Shown piece after piece: positions 21,931 through 29,749 of a stretch of DNA of 64,000 nucleotides. The stretch lies in the NCBI RefSeq assembly GCF_001884735.1, contig NZ_MJAP01000035.1, forward strand, positions 1 to 64,000, given 5' to 3'. This DNA is from Natronohydrobacter thiooxidans. GTDB taxonomy: Bacteria > Pseudomonadota > Alphaproteobacteria > Rhodobacterales > Rhodobacteraceae. Below the pieces are notes generated by a model, which was given only the letters and a program-made list of their open reading frames with translations, was not told the origin of the DNA and ran no database searches. The position numbers and the translations under genes were made by a program. Each line of letters opens with the position of its first letter. Positions within the stretch are counted from its first letter, which is position 1.

Positions 21931-22833
21931 ATGACAGATTCAGGAAATATGGACAGGCCAGAGCCGGTAAGCTGGAAGCACTGGCTGGAAGATCGCGTGA
22001 CTGCGGTGCTTCTCGGGTTTGGTCGGCTGCTGCCCTATCCTGCGCGCATTGCCACCATCGGCTGGATTGGGGCGCATGTCATCGGTCCGCTTGCCGGGTT
22101 ACGGACACGCATTCGGGCCAATCTCGCGCTGGTCGCACCTGACCTATCGCCCGCAGAGGTAGAACACCTGTGCCGTGCCGTGCCCGGCAATATGGCACGC
22201 GCCATCGCCGAGACCTTTTCGGGCGATGCTTTCATCACCCGTGTCAGACATAGCCCGATCGAGGGCGCGGGCTGGCAAGCCTTGCAGGACGCGCGCGACA
22301 CGGGCCAGCCTGTGGTGCTGGTGACCGCGCATTTCGGCAACTATGACGCTGCCCGCGTGGTGCTGCGCGAGGCCGGTTGCAAGATCGCGGGCATCTACAT
22401 GCCCATGGCCAACAAGGCATTCAACACCCGCTATGTTGCCGCCATGGAGCATATCGCCGCCCCGGTCTTTCCGCGCGACCGGGCGGGACTGGCGGGGTTG
22501 CTTAAACATCTCCGTCAAGGGGGCATGATCGGGCTGGTCGCTGATCATTACATCACGCATGGCGAATTGATCGACTTCATGGGCGAGCCCGCCCGCACTG
22601 CACTTTCTTCCGCCGAAATCGCGCTCAAACATGACGCGCTGCTGGTCCCGGTCTATGCGATCCGCCAGCCCGACGGGCTGAGCTTTCGCATCAGGGTCGA
22701 GGCACCCATACCCCATACAGACCCGCTGACCATGACCAAGGCCCTGAATGCCTCGGTCGAGGCGCTGGTACGGGCGCATATGGATCAATGGATGTGGACC
22801 CATAAACGCTGGAAGCGCAATCAGCCGCGCTGA
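21931..22833 (+). CDS. Lipid A biosynthesis acyltransferase (LpxL/HtrB family)
   Basis: About 300 residues. Enzymes of this family transfer a secondary acyl chain to Kdo-lipid A at the inner membrane. The catalytic HX4D motif is HFGNYD near residue 132, followed by the family blocks FPRDRAGLAGLL and GLVADHYITHGELIDFMGEPA. A perfect 8-bp hairpin ATGCAGGG/CCCTGCAT (21911-21932) ends in the first ATG. The in-frame ATG at 21949, with AGGA just upstream, is an alternative start. Its 3' end overlaps the convergent ccoS gene by 13 bp. Confidence 0.88.
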   Translation: MTDSGNMDRPEPVSWKHWLEDRVTAVLLGFGRLLPYPARIATIGWIGAHVIGPLAGLRTRIRANLALVAPDLSPAEVEHLCRAVPGNMARAIAETFSGDAFITRVRHSPIEGAGWQALQDARDTGQPVVLVTAHFGNYDAARVVLREAGCKIAGIYMPMANKAFNTRYVAAMEHIAAPVFPRDRAGLAGLLKHLRQGGMIGLVADHYITHGELIDFMGEPARTALSSAEIALKHDALLVPVYAIRQPDGLSFRIRVEAPIPHTDPLTMTKALNASVEALVRAHMDQWMWTHKRWKRNQPR

Positions 22834-23000
22834 TCCTCGTCCACGGGTTTCGGCTTGTCATCATAGCGCGGATCCAGAATGCGCTGGCTGTCGCCCTCAG
22901 GATCATCATACTGGCCCTTGCGCAGGCTCCACAGGAAAGCCACCAGGCCGAGCAAACCCAGAAAAAGCGACGCCGGTATGAGCAGGGCCAGAACTTCCAT
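22821..23000 (-). CDS. ccoS: cbb3-type oxidase assembly protein CcoS
   Basis: 59 residues from the ATG at 23000, MEVLALLIPASLFLGLLG. One transmembrane segment is followed by a short polar tail with GQYDDPEGD, the conserved CcoS feature. CcoS is needed for cofactor insertion (heme b and CuB) into the cbb3 oxidase core. It starts 8 bp after ccoI as the last gene of ccoGHIS. A longer reading to 23141 is just upstream out-of-gene sequence. Confidence 0.93.
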   Translation of the reverse strand: MEVLALLIPASLFLGLLGLVAFLWSLRKGQYDDPEGDSQRILDPRYDDKPKPVDEDQRG

Positions 23001-23008
23001 GATATTCC

Positions 23009-25192
23009 CTATTTCAGCCGCAACGCATTCAGTGTGACCGTGATCGAGGAGATCGACATCACGAAGGCCGCCCAGAGCGGGGTGGCCAGGCCAAAGAGCG
23101 CGATCGGCACGAAGATGATGTTGTAGATCCCCGATTGCCACAGATTTTCGCGAATGCGCTGCATCGCGGTTTTCGACAGGCTGACCGCATCCGCCACCGG
23201 CGCAAGATCACGGCTCAGAAGCACCATGTCGGAGGCCGCACGCGCCGCGTCCAGCGCGGATGCTGGCGAAATCGAGACATGTGCTGTCGAAAGCGCCGCC
23301 GTGTCATTCAGCCCGTCACCCACCATCAGCACCTTGTGGCCTTCGGCATGAAGCGCCTCGATCTTCGCGGCCTTGTCCGCAGGCAGGGCTTCGGCTTGCC
23401 ATTGTGCGATCCCCAGACGCTGCGCCAGATCGCGCACCACTTCAGGCACATCGCCGGACATCAGCCAGACCTCCTTGCCCTGCGCCTGCAAGCTGCGCAC
23501 CACGGTCTGCGCGCCGGGGCGCAATTGATCGGCAAAGCTGAAACAGCGGGTCTCTGCACCAATCGAGAGATAGGCCGCCGTCACGGCCCCCGCTTTCGCG
23601 CCAACCCAATCGGCACGACCCAAACGCACGCGCTGGCCCTGCCACTGGCCCTCGACCCCATAACCCGGCACCTCTGTCAGTTCGGCAATCTTTGCGGGGG
23701 GCAAGCCGCGTTCGCGAATGGCACGCGCAAGCGCCTGTGCCAGCGGATGGCTGGACGCCTCGGCCAGACCAAGGGCGACACGCAAATCACCTGTGGCATG
23801 CGCGTCCAGATTGGTCGGCTCTGGCGTGCCCATGGTCAGCGTTCCGGTCTTGTCGAACACGACCGTATCCACTTCGGCCAGACGCTCCAGCGCCGTGCCG
23901 TCCTTGATCAGAAGCCCCTTGCGGAACAGCTTGCCGCTGGAGGCTGTCACAACTGCAGGCACGGCGAGGCCCAGCGCACAGGGGCAGGTAATGATCAGCG
24001 AGGCCACGGCGATATTCAGCGACAGCCGCAAATCGCCCCCAGAGAGCCAGAACCACACGAAGAACGCCCCGAGCGACAGGATCGGAATGGTCGGCGCATA
24101 GGCGCTTGCGGCTTTTTCGGCAATCGTGGTGTAGCGCATCCGCGCGGATTCAGCATTGGCGACAAGATCGGCCATGCGGTGCAGAGAACTGTCCTTACCC
24201 GCTGCCGTCACGCGCACTTGCAGGGGCCCGGTCAGATTGACCTCGCCCGCGCTGACCAGCGTAGCGGGACCGGCAAAAACCGGTAATGTCTCGCCTGTCA
24301 GCAGCGCGCGGTCCAGTTCGGATTGCCCCTCGGTCACGACCCCATCGACGGGCACGCGCCCGCCGGGACGCACCAGCACGATATCCCCCACGGCCAGATC
24401 GGCCACTGGGACCACACTTTCGACGCCCGCCCGCAGCCGTGTCGCGCGCGGCACCTCCAGCGCGGCCAGTTCCTGCGCTGCAGAGCGCGCGATGGCGCGG
24501 GCGCGAAATTCCAGATAGCGCCCGACCAGCAGGAAGAAAATCAGCATCACGACCGCCTCAAAGTAGGCGTGTTCGCCGGATTGCAGCGTCTCATAGGTCG
24601 AGATGAACACCGTGAGCAGGATCGCAAAGGAAATCGGCCCGTCCATGTCCATCCGGCGCGCGCGCAGGGCTTTCCACGCATTGCGGAAGAAGGGGCGGCC
24701 TGCGAAAGCCACGGTCGGCACAGCGATCAGGCCGGAAATCAGATGGAAGAGATCGCGCGTCGCGCCTTCGGCCCCGGACCAGACCGCAACGGACAGAAGC
24801 ATGATGTTCATCATGGCAAAGCCCGATACGCCCACCATCATCAGCAGTTCGCGCCCCTGACGTTCGGTTTCGGTCATCGAGAGCGTGCCGACATCCAGCT
24901 CATGCGCCTCATAGCCCAGCCGGTCCAGCCGCGCGATCACATCGCTGGCCTCGACCCCGGCCTTCGCATCCACGCTCAGCCGCCTCAAGGTCAGATTGAG
25001 CCGGGCGGAATTGACGCCCGGCATCTTTGCCAGATCGCGCTCGATGGTCGAGATACAGGCCGCGCAATGCACGGCCGGGACCGATACGAGGATTTTTGCA
25101 TCCGGCACTGCAGCACGCCCCGCCAGCGCTTCGGCGGCGGGGGCAGCATCGCAGGCCGGACAGGCCGAGGGACGGATCGTGATCGTGCTCAT
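23009..25192 (-). CDS. ccoI: Copper-translocating P1B-type ATPase CcoI
   Basis: 727 residues. CcoI exports copper across the inner membrane to supply the CuB centre of cbb3 oxidase. There is an N-terminal CPAC pair, a heavy-metal-associated domain with CAAC near residue 42, the transmembrane metal site CPC (ITCPCALGLAVP), the phosphorylation motif DKTGTLT, and the hinge motif GDGLNDTAAL. The C-terminal membrane pair follows. It lies 11 bp after ccoH and 8 bp before ccoS, consistent with a single ccoGHIS transcript under FnrL control. Confidence 0.95.
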   Translation of the reverse strand: MSTITIRPSACPACDAAPAAEALAGRAAVPDAKILVSVPAVHCAACISTIERDLAKMPGVNSARLNLTLRRLSVDAKAGVEASDVIARLDRLGYEAHELDVGTLSMTETERQGRELLMMVGVSGFAMMNIMLLSVAVWSGAEGATRDLFHLISGLIAVPTVAFAGRPFFRNAWKALRARRMDMDGPISFAILLTVFISTYETLQSGEHAYFEAVVMLIFFLLVGRYLEFRARAIARSAAQELAALEVPRATRLRAGVESVVPVADLAVGDIVLVRPGGRVPVDGVVTEGQSELDRALLTGETLPVFAGPATLVSAGEVNLTGPLQVRVTAAGKDSSLHRMADLVANAESARMRYTTIAEKAASAYAPTIPILSLGAFFVWFWLSGGDLRLSLNIAVASLIITCPCALGLAVPAVVTASSGKLFRKGLLIKDGTALERLAEVDTVVFDKTGTLTMGTPEPTNLDAHATGDLRVALGLAEASSHPLAQALARAIRERGLPPAKIAELTEVPGYGVEGQWQGQRVRLGRADWVGAKAGAVTAAYLSIGAETRCFSFADQLRPGAQTVVRSLQAQGKEVWLMSGDVPEVVRDLAQRLGIAQWQAEALPADKAAKIEALHAEGHKVLMVGDGLNDTAALSTAHVSISPASALDAARAASDMVLLSRDLAPVADAVSLSKTAMQRIRENLWQSGIYNIIFVPIALFGLATPLWAAFVMSISSITVTLNALRLK

Positions 25193-25203
25193 GGCACCCC
25201 TGT

Positions 25204-25674
25204 TCAGCGCAGGTGCAAGACGACGCGCTGGCGGAACTCGGTCCCGTCAGCCGCGACTGCGTGCAAGCGAATGTTCCAGTTGCCCTTGCCGATTTCGACC
25301 GGCGCGCGATAGGCCCCCTCGCTGAACCGGAAGTCCGGCACCAGGTCGTCGCGCACATGGGTCGCGGCCCCAAGCACGGCATCGAGATGCGCCACCTGCA
25401 CCGGATTGCCCGCCGGATCAGTGATCGCCAGCGCCAGTTCACCATCCCGATGCGTGGCTTTCACATCCCAGCCAAGCGCAAGCTGTTCCGCCAGTTCCTG
25501 ATTGAAATTCTGGCTGGCGACAAAAGAGTTATCCACTTCCAGCCCCGGAAAAGTGCTGACCGCGTTGAAAGCAAGGGTCAGATTGGCCGCAAGGATCACA
25601 CCGAAGGACGATACCGCGATGATCAGCACCTTTCGGCCTGTCATCCTGAACCCGGTCTGCTTGTCCTGTGTCAT
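25204..25674 (-). CDS. ccoH: cbb3 oxidase assembly protein CcoH (FixH)
   Basis: 156 residues. One N-terminal transmembrane helix (VLIIAVSSFGVILAANLTLA) is followed by a periplasmic domain with the FixH-typical NFNQELAEQLALGWDV and a strand-rich C-terminus. CcoH takes part in assembly and stability of the cbb3 oxidase, probably next to CcoI. It overlaps ccoG by 4 bp and ends 11 bp before ccoI. Confidence 0.93.
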   Translation of the reverse strand: MTQDKQTGFRMTGRKVLIIAVSSFGVILAANLTLAFNAVSTFPGLEVDNSFVASQNFNQELAEQLALGWDVKATHRDGELALAITDPAGNPVQVAHLDAVLGAATHVRDDLVPDFRFSEGAYRAPVEIGKGNWNIRLHAVAADGTEFRQRVVLHLR

Positions 25675-27101
25675 TGAGTTCTCCCGTTGAAGATCGTGTC
25701 GGAATACACCCGGTCATTGGTGCCGGGGATGGTGGCCCAGATACGCACCGCGCTGCGTTCGGCGGTGTTCGAGGGCGTTTCAGGGGCGGCTGTCAGATAG
25801 ACCCGCAACAGCGCCATCTCATCGGGTCCGACCGTCACGCGCCGCCCCGGCTCGCCCTCTATCGAGAGGCGCAGATCCGGGTTCTCGGTGATTGAGAGCA
25901 CGAAATCCCGCTGCTCATGATACATATTGCGCAGGCGGATGTCATAGACATTGCGCACCGTGCCATCGGAGAGCACGACATGCGTCGGGTTGCGCAGCGG
26001 GGCCACGCTCATATCCATATCCGAACGGATGAACAGCGCGACGACGAGCCCGATCCCGACCAGCCCCCAGATCGCAGTATAAAGCATCGTGCGCGGGCGC
26101 AGGATATGTTTCCAGACGGATTTCTGCGGCGCACCGGATTGCTCGGCTTGCTGATCCGACAGGGCCATATAGGCCACCAGCCCGCGCGGTTTGCCGATGC
26201 GGTCCATCACCTCGTCGCAGGCGTCGATACACAGCCCGCAGGTGATACATTCCATCTGCTGCCCGTTGCGGATGTCGATGCCCATGGGGCAGACATTGAC
26301 GCAGGCCATGCAGTCGATGCAATCGCCCTGCGTCGGGTCAAGCTGGCCTTTCTTCAATTTCCCACGCGGCTCGCCGCGCCAATGGCGATAGTCGATGGTG
26401 ATCGTGTCCTCGTCCATCATGGCAGCCTGAATCCGCGGCCAGGGGCAGGCATAGATGCAGACCTGCTCGCGGAAGAACCCTCCGAACAGGAAGGTCGTCA
26501 TCGTCAGCACAAGGACCGTCATATAGGCAATCGGATGGGCCTGACCGGTAAACAGATCGACCAGTAAGGTCGGCGCATCGGAAAAATAGAAGACCCATGC
26601 CCCCCCGGTCGCCATGCCGATCAGGAACCACACCGTCCATTTCAAGCCGTATTTGCGGATTTTCTCGAAGTTCCATGCCTGGCGATGCAGGCGCAAACGA
26701 GCATTCCGGTCGCCTTCGACCCAGCGCTCGACCAGAATGAACAGATCCGTCCAGACGGTCTGCGGACAGGCATAACCGCACCAGACCCGCCCCAAAGCCG
26801 AGGTGAACAGGAACAACCCGATCCCCGCCATGATGAGAAGGCCGGCCACGAAATAAAATTCATGCGGCCAGATCTCGACCATGAAAAAGAAGAAGCGCCG
26901 GTTCGCAAGGTCGAGCAGAACCGCCTGACCGGGCATGTCGGGGCCACGGTCCCAACGAATCCAGGGAATCAGGTAATAGATGCCCAGCATCACTGCCAGC
27001 AGCCACCACTTCATCGTCCGGAAATTACCCTTCACCCGGCGCGGAAAAATCGGCTCACGCTTGGCATAGAGGCTGGGCGGGTTCGGATCTTGCGCATTCA
27101 C
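25671..27101 (-). CDS. ccoG: cbb3 oxidase accessory Cu(II) reductase CcoG (FixG)
   Basis: 476 residues, a membrane protein with two [4Fe-4S] ferredoxin-type clusters. The motifs are CIDCMACVNVCPMGIDI and CITCGLCIDACDEVM, with an upstream CGYACPQTVWTD and CIYACPWPRIQ. Several transmembrane helices occupy the first half, and an Ig-like periplasmic domain forms the C-terminus. CcoG reduces Cu(II) to Cu(I) for delivery to cbb3 oxidase. It is the first gene of ccoGHIS, and an FNR box lies 59 bp before its ATG. Confidence 0.95.
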   Translation of the reverse strand: MNAQDPNPPSLYAKREPIFPRRVKGNFRTMKWWLLAVMLGIYYLIPWIRWDRGPDMPGQAVLLDLANRRFFFFMVEIWPHEFYFVAGLLIMAGIGLFLFTSALGRVWCGYACPQTVWTDLFILVERWVEGDRNARLRLHRQAWNFEKIRKYGLKWTVWFLIGMATGGAWVFYFSDAPTLLVDLFTGQAHPIAYMTVLVLTMTTFLFGGFFREQVCIYACPWPRIQAAMMDEDTITIDYRHWRGEPRGKLKKGQLDPTQGDCIDCMACVNVCPMGIDIRNGQQMECITCGLCIDACDEVMDRIGKPRGLVAYMALSDQQAEQSGAPQKSVWKHILRPRTMLYTAIWGLVGIGLVVALFIRSDMDMSVAPLRNPTHVVLSDGTVRNVYDIRLRNMYHEQRDFVLSITENPDLRLSIEGEPGRRVTVGPDEMALLRVYLTAAPETPSNTAERSAVRIWATIPGTNDRVYSDTIFNGRTQ

Positions 27102-27159
27102 CAGAAGTTACTCCTGCAATCGGCTTGGCATGTATTCCCATGCACAGCGACAGGAAACC

Positions 27160-27173
27160 TTGACCTGAATCAA
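27160..27173. promoter_or_regulatory. FNR box upstream of ccoG
   Basis: TTGACCTGAATCAA matches the FNR/FnrL consensus TTGAY-N4-RTCAA. Its centre lies 65 bp before the ccoG start, so a class II promoter (box at -41.5) would give a leader of about 24 bases. On the opposite strand TATATT at 27190-27195 could serve as a -10, allowing divergent transcription into the structured gap. Confidence 0.8.
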
Positions 27174-27232
27174 ACCAATGTTCCAAATGTATATTTGGAC
27201 AAGATGACGCAGGCTTTCGGAGGATCTGCAGT

Positions 27233-27289
27233 GCGCGTGTGACACCGGCCTCTGACAACACGCGCGAACAGGAATACAGAGGCCGGTGT
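27233..27289. other. Crossing inverted repeats (possible pseudoknot RNA)
   Basis: GCGCGTGT (27233-27240) is complementary to ACACGCGC (27258-27265). ACACCGGCCTCTG (27242-27254) is complementary to CAGAGGCCGGTGT (27277-27289). Both are perfect, 8 and 13 bp, and they interleave, so an RNA from either strand could form one or the other hairpin or a pseudoknot. The element lies between two FNR boxes and outside any supported gene. It may be a small RNA, a long ccoG leader, or a DNA-level repeat. Confidence 0.5.
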
Positions 27290-27341
27290 GGCCCAAGCAG
27301 ATGGGCTGCCCGCATTTAGCATCAGAGCGCCGAGCCACACA

Positions 27342-27355
27342 TTGACGCAGATCAA
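27342..27355. promoter_or_regulatory. Second FNR box upstream of ccoG, over the LysR stop codon
   Basis: TTGACGCAGATCAA matches TTGAY-N4-RTCAA in full. It overlaps the stop codon of the LysR-type gene. The centre is 182 bp from that of the first box. A minus-strand class II promoter from this box would start near 27307 and transcribe through the crossing inverted repeats toward ccoG. Confidence 0.65.
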
Positions 27356-28263
27356 ATTCGCGGGACTGCGGAGATCCGTCCGGGTGTTATAGACGCTTCA
27401 CGCCGGACCCATTTGCAGAAGGCGCGCAGGGCAGGGCGCTGCAAGCCCGGACGGGTTACAAGGTAGTAGGCGCGTTCTGACACATCCCGCATCGCGATCT
27501 GCAAACGTCCTGCATCAAGATCGGCCTGTACAAGTGTTTCCGTCACCACCGCCAACCCATGCCCGGCGCGCGCCGCTTCCAGTACCAGATTGCCCGGCAG
27601 ATGGATCACACTGCCGGGACTGAGAAGTCTTTTCACGCCCTGCCGCGACAGGAAGAGGCTCGCCTCGTTCTGCTCAAGCTCACTCAGCCAGGGCAGCCCT
27701 GCCAGTCCCTCGGGCGCCGCAGATTGCGCCTGCGCGAGAAGATCGGGCGCTCCCACCACAATCAGCGGCGCAGGCAGCAGCAATTCGGCCTCAAGGCCGC
27801 TCCACTCTCCCTTGCCATGCCGGATCGCCGCATCAAATCCACCCGGCTCCAACGGACGCAGGGCGGGGCTGGGATCCAGCACCAGATCGACACCCGGATG
27901 CGCCAGTCGAAATGATCCGAGACGCGGTACCAGCCAGGAACTGGCAAACATGGATGTGGTCGAAATCTGCAGCGGGCGCTGACGCTGCGCATCGGTCACA
28001 TCCTCGACCGCCCGCTGGATTTCGCCGAATCCGCGGCGCAGCCCATCGGCTAGGTGGCGACCGGCATCGGTCAGTTCCATCTTGCGCCCGACACGCGACA
28101 CCAGTTCCAGATCGAGCGCCTTCTCCAACGCCCGGATTTGCTGGCTAATCGCGGCATGCGTCACGCCAAGCTGCGTTGCTGCGGCAACAACGGATCCCGC
28201 ATCCACCATGGCGCTGAAAGCGCGCAGTGCCGAAAGCGGTGGCATGTCCCGCCAGTCTATCAT
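27352..28263 (-). CDS. LysR-family transcriptional regulator (GcvA-like)
   Basis: 303 residues. The N-terminal winged helix-turn-helix covers about residues 9-66 (LSALRAFSAMVDAGSVVAAA, then THAAISQQIRALEKAL). The substrate-binding domain follows, with the FASSWLVPRLGSFRLAHPGVD block typical of GcvA/AmpR-like members. The inducer is unknown. A dyad at 28261-28281 covers its own start codon, suggesting autoregulation, and a 55-codon gene is divergent from it. It sits between ccoGHIS and ccoNOQP but nothing else ties it to cbb3 oxidase. Confidence 0.88.
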   Translation of the reverse strand: MIDWRDMPPLSALRAFSAMVDAGSVVAAATQLGVTHAAISQQIRALEKALDLELVSRVGRKMELTDAGRHLADGLRRGFGEIQRAVEDVTDAQRQRPLQISTTSMFASSWLVPRLGSFRLAHPGVDLVLDPSPALRPLEPGGFDAAIRHGKGEWSGLEAELLLPAPLIVVGAPDLLAQAQSAAPEGLAGLPWLSELEQNEASLFLSRQGVKRLLSPGSVIHLPGNLVLEAARAGHGLAVVTETLVQADLDAGRLQIAMRDVSERAYYLVTRPGLQRPALRAFCKWVRREASITPGRISAVPRI

Positions 28264-28281
28264 GTAAGTTTTTCTAACATG
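28261..28281. promoter_or_regulatory. LysR-type operator candidate over the regulator start codon
   Basis: CATGTAAGTTTTTCTAACATG is an imperfect dyad containing TTAGAAAAACTTA on the minus strand, which fits the T-N11-A pattern of LysR-type operators. It spans the ATG of the LysR gene and lies about 80 bp from the divergent small gene. Confidence 0.45.
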
Positions 28282-28359
28282 TTGGAAATATTCCGGAGTG
28301 GCTTTCGACGCGGCAAATGATCAATAAAGACATATCACTGCAATCACTCGGAGGCTACC

Positions 28360-28527
28360 ATGCTGGAAGTCCAGGCGAAATTTCTCTTCATTGCCTCGCG
28401 CCTCTCAACGCTGGGCGAGTTGCATGAACCCGATCAGCCGGAACGTCGGCACTACCGCGCGGCTGCACGCAAATCCGACTTTGTGCGCCTCAGCGCACCG
28501 ACCCCGCAGCGCCCGCAGGCAGCGTGA
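28360..28527 (+). CDS. Small hypothetical protein divergent from the LysR regulator
   Basis: 55 residues from an ATG with GGAGG five bases upstream, an ideal ribosome-binding site. It begins MLEVQAKFLFIASRLSTLGE and ends in a basic, Pro/Gln-rich tail. No family is recognised, and there is no clear signal peptide or membrane helix (the segment FLFIAS is too short). Divergent placement next to a LysR-type gene makes it a likely target of that regulator. A strong hairpin follows 8 bp after the stop. Confidence 0.6.
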   Translation: MLEVQAKFLFIASRLSTLGELHEPDQPERRHYRAAARKSDFVRLSAPTPQRPQAA

Positions 28528-28529
28528 CC

Positions 28530-28565
28530 AAAACGAAACCGGCCCCCTCGCAAGGGGGCCGGTTT
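28530..28565. terminator. Bidirectional terminator between ccoP and the small gene
   Basis: A perfect 13-bp inverted repeat, AAACCGGCCCCCT (28536-28548) and AGGGGGCCGGTTT (28553-28565), has loop CGCA. On the minus strand it is followed by CGTTTTGG, giving GGTTTCGTTTT at the end of the ccoNOQP transcript, 21 bp after the ccoP stop. On the plus strand it closes the 55-codon gene but with only three Ts. Confidence 0.85.
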
Positions 28566-28586
28566 GAGACCTGATCGCAGTCGTGA

Positions 28587-29519
28587 TTATTGCCCGCCGC
28601 CCAATTGGTGGACATATGCCGCCACTGCACGGATTTCGGCCTCGCGCAGACGGTTCTCGAAGCCCGGCATCACACCGAAACGCGAGTAATAGACCGACTC
28701 GCGGATCGCTTCGGGCGAGCCCCCATAGAGCCAGATCTGATTGTTCAGCGCAGGCGCCCCGATGAAGTAATCCCCTTCACCGCTCTCGCCGTGACAGGAC
28801 GCACAATTCATCTCGAAAACCTCTGCACCCGCCGATGCAAGGGTTGCATCGTGATCTGCGCCCGACAGCGACAGGACATGGGCGACAACCTGATCGATTT
28901 CCTCATTGCTGAGAAGACCATCCGCGCCGAATGCGGGCATTGCCGAATAGCGCGTATCCGCGAAATCCTCGTTGCGGATACCCCAGGTGATCGTCGTCAC
29001 GATATCCTCCATCGTGCCGCCCCAGAGCCAGTCATCATCCAGCAGATTCGGGAACCCGCTGGCCTGCACGCCTGCGCCGCCCTGCCCGTGGCATTGCGAA
29101 CATTGCGCGCGGAACACCGAGCCACCGGCATTGATCGCAAACCGGTGCAGTTCGTCATTGTCGCGAATCGCGTCGAGGTCGGTTTCAACGAGCTGCACGA
29201 AGAACTGCTCGTTGCGCGCCTCGAACTCTGCGAGTTCAGAGGCTACATTGGCGCGCGAGGAATAGCCGAGCACACCGGATGTTGCCTGCTGGATCCCCGG
29301 CCATGCCGGCATGGCGATCCAATAGCCGACCGACCAGATGACGGTCAGGATGAAAATCCAGACCCACCAGCGCGGCATCGGGTTGTCGTATTCCTCGATC
29401 CCGTCCCAGCTATGGCCCGTGGTCGGTGGATCCTGTTTCAGCTTCACAGCCGGGTCAGGATATTGCCGCGAGGGAGGTCTGACCTTGTTCTCCGGCGTCT
29501 TGTTTTCAGGATCGACCAT
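28587..29519 (-). CDS. ccoP: cbb3 cytochrome c oxidase subunit III (CcoP)
   Basis: 310 residues, the diheme cytochrome c subunit that passes electrons to CcoO and CcoN. An N-terminal transmembrane helix (WWVWIFILTVIWSVGYWIAM) is followed by two heme-binding motifs, CSQCH and CASCH, with distal methionines downstream of each. A linker ahead of the first heme is normal for CcoP. Its start touches the ccoQ stop (one-base overlap), so it is translationally coupled, as the last gene of ccoNOQP. Confidence 0.96.
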   Translation of the reverse strand: MVDPENKTPENKVRPPSRQYPDPAVKLKQDPPTTGHSWDGIEEYDNPMPRWWVWIFILTVIWSVGYWIAMPAWPGIQQATSGVLGYSSRANVASELAEFEARNEQFFVQLVETDLDAIRDNDELHRFAINAGGSVFRAQCSQCHGQGGAGVQASGFPNLLDDDWLWGGTMEDIVTTITWGIRNEDFADTRYSAMPAFGADGLLSNEEIDQVVAHVLSLSGADHDATLASAGAEVFEMNCASCHGESGEGDYFIGAPALNNQIWLYGGSPEAIRESVYYSRFGVMPGFENRLREAEIRAVAAYVHQLGGGQ

Positions 29520-29737
29520 CAGTGGGCCTCTTTCGAACTTGGGCGACTTTCCCTGACGGAGCCGGTATTGCCCCCTGCAGGTTTGTCATCATTGCGGAAA
29601 ATCATGTTCGCGGTCTCGTCATGGACCTTGCTCGATCCCGGACGCAGGATGAAGACGAACACCCCGATGAAGAAGAGGAACATGAACAGCAGATGCCAGC
29701 TATCGGCAAATGCGCGGAGCCAGGTATAGGTTTCCAT
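29519..29737 (-). CDS. ccoQ: cbb3 oxidase subunit CcoQ
   Basis: 72 residues. One transmembrane helix (LLFMFLFFIGVFVFILRPG) is followed by a short charged tail, the usual CcoQ layout. CcoQ stabilises the cbb3 complex, and in Rhodobacter it has been linked to oxygen signalling through the Prr pathway. It lies 12 bp after ccoO. Confidence 0.93.
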   Translation of the reverse strand: METYTWLRAFADSWHLLFMFLFFIGVFVFILRPGSSKVHDETANMIFRNDDKPAGGNTGSVRESRPSSKEAH

Positions 29738-29749
29738 AGCCCTCCCCCC

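Noticed and set aside
27170..27355. 61-codon frame on the minus strand in the ccoG upstream gap
   Set aside because: No ribosome-binding site, start inside an FNR box, and the frame is cut across by two inverted repeats; structure explains the region better.
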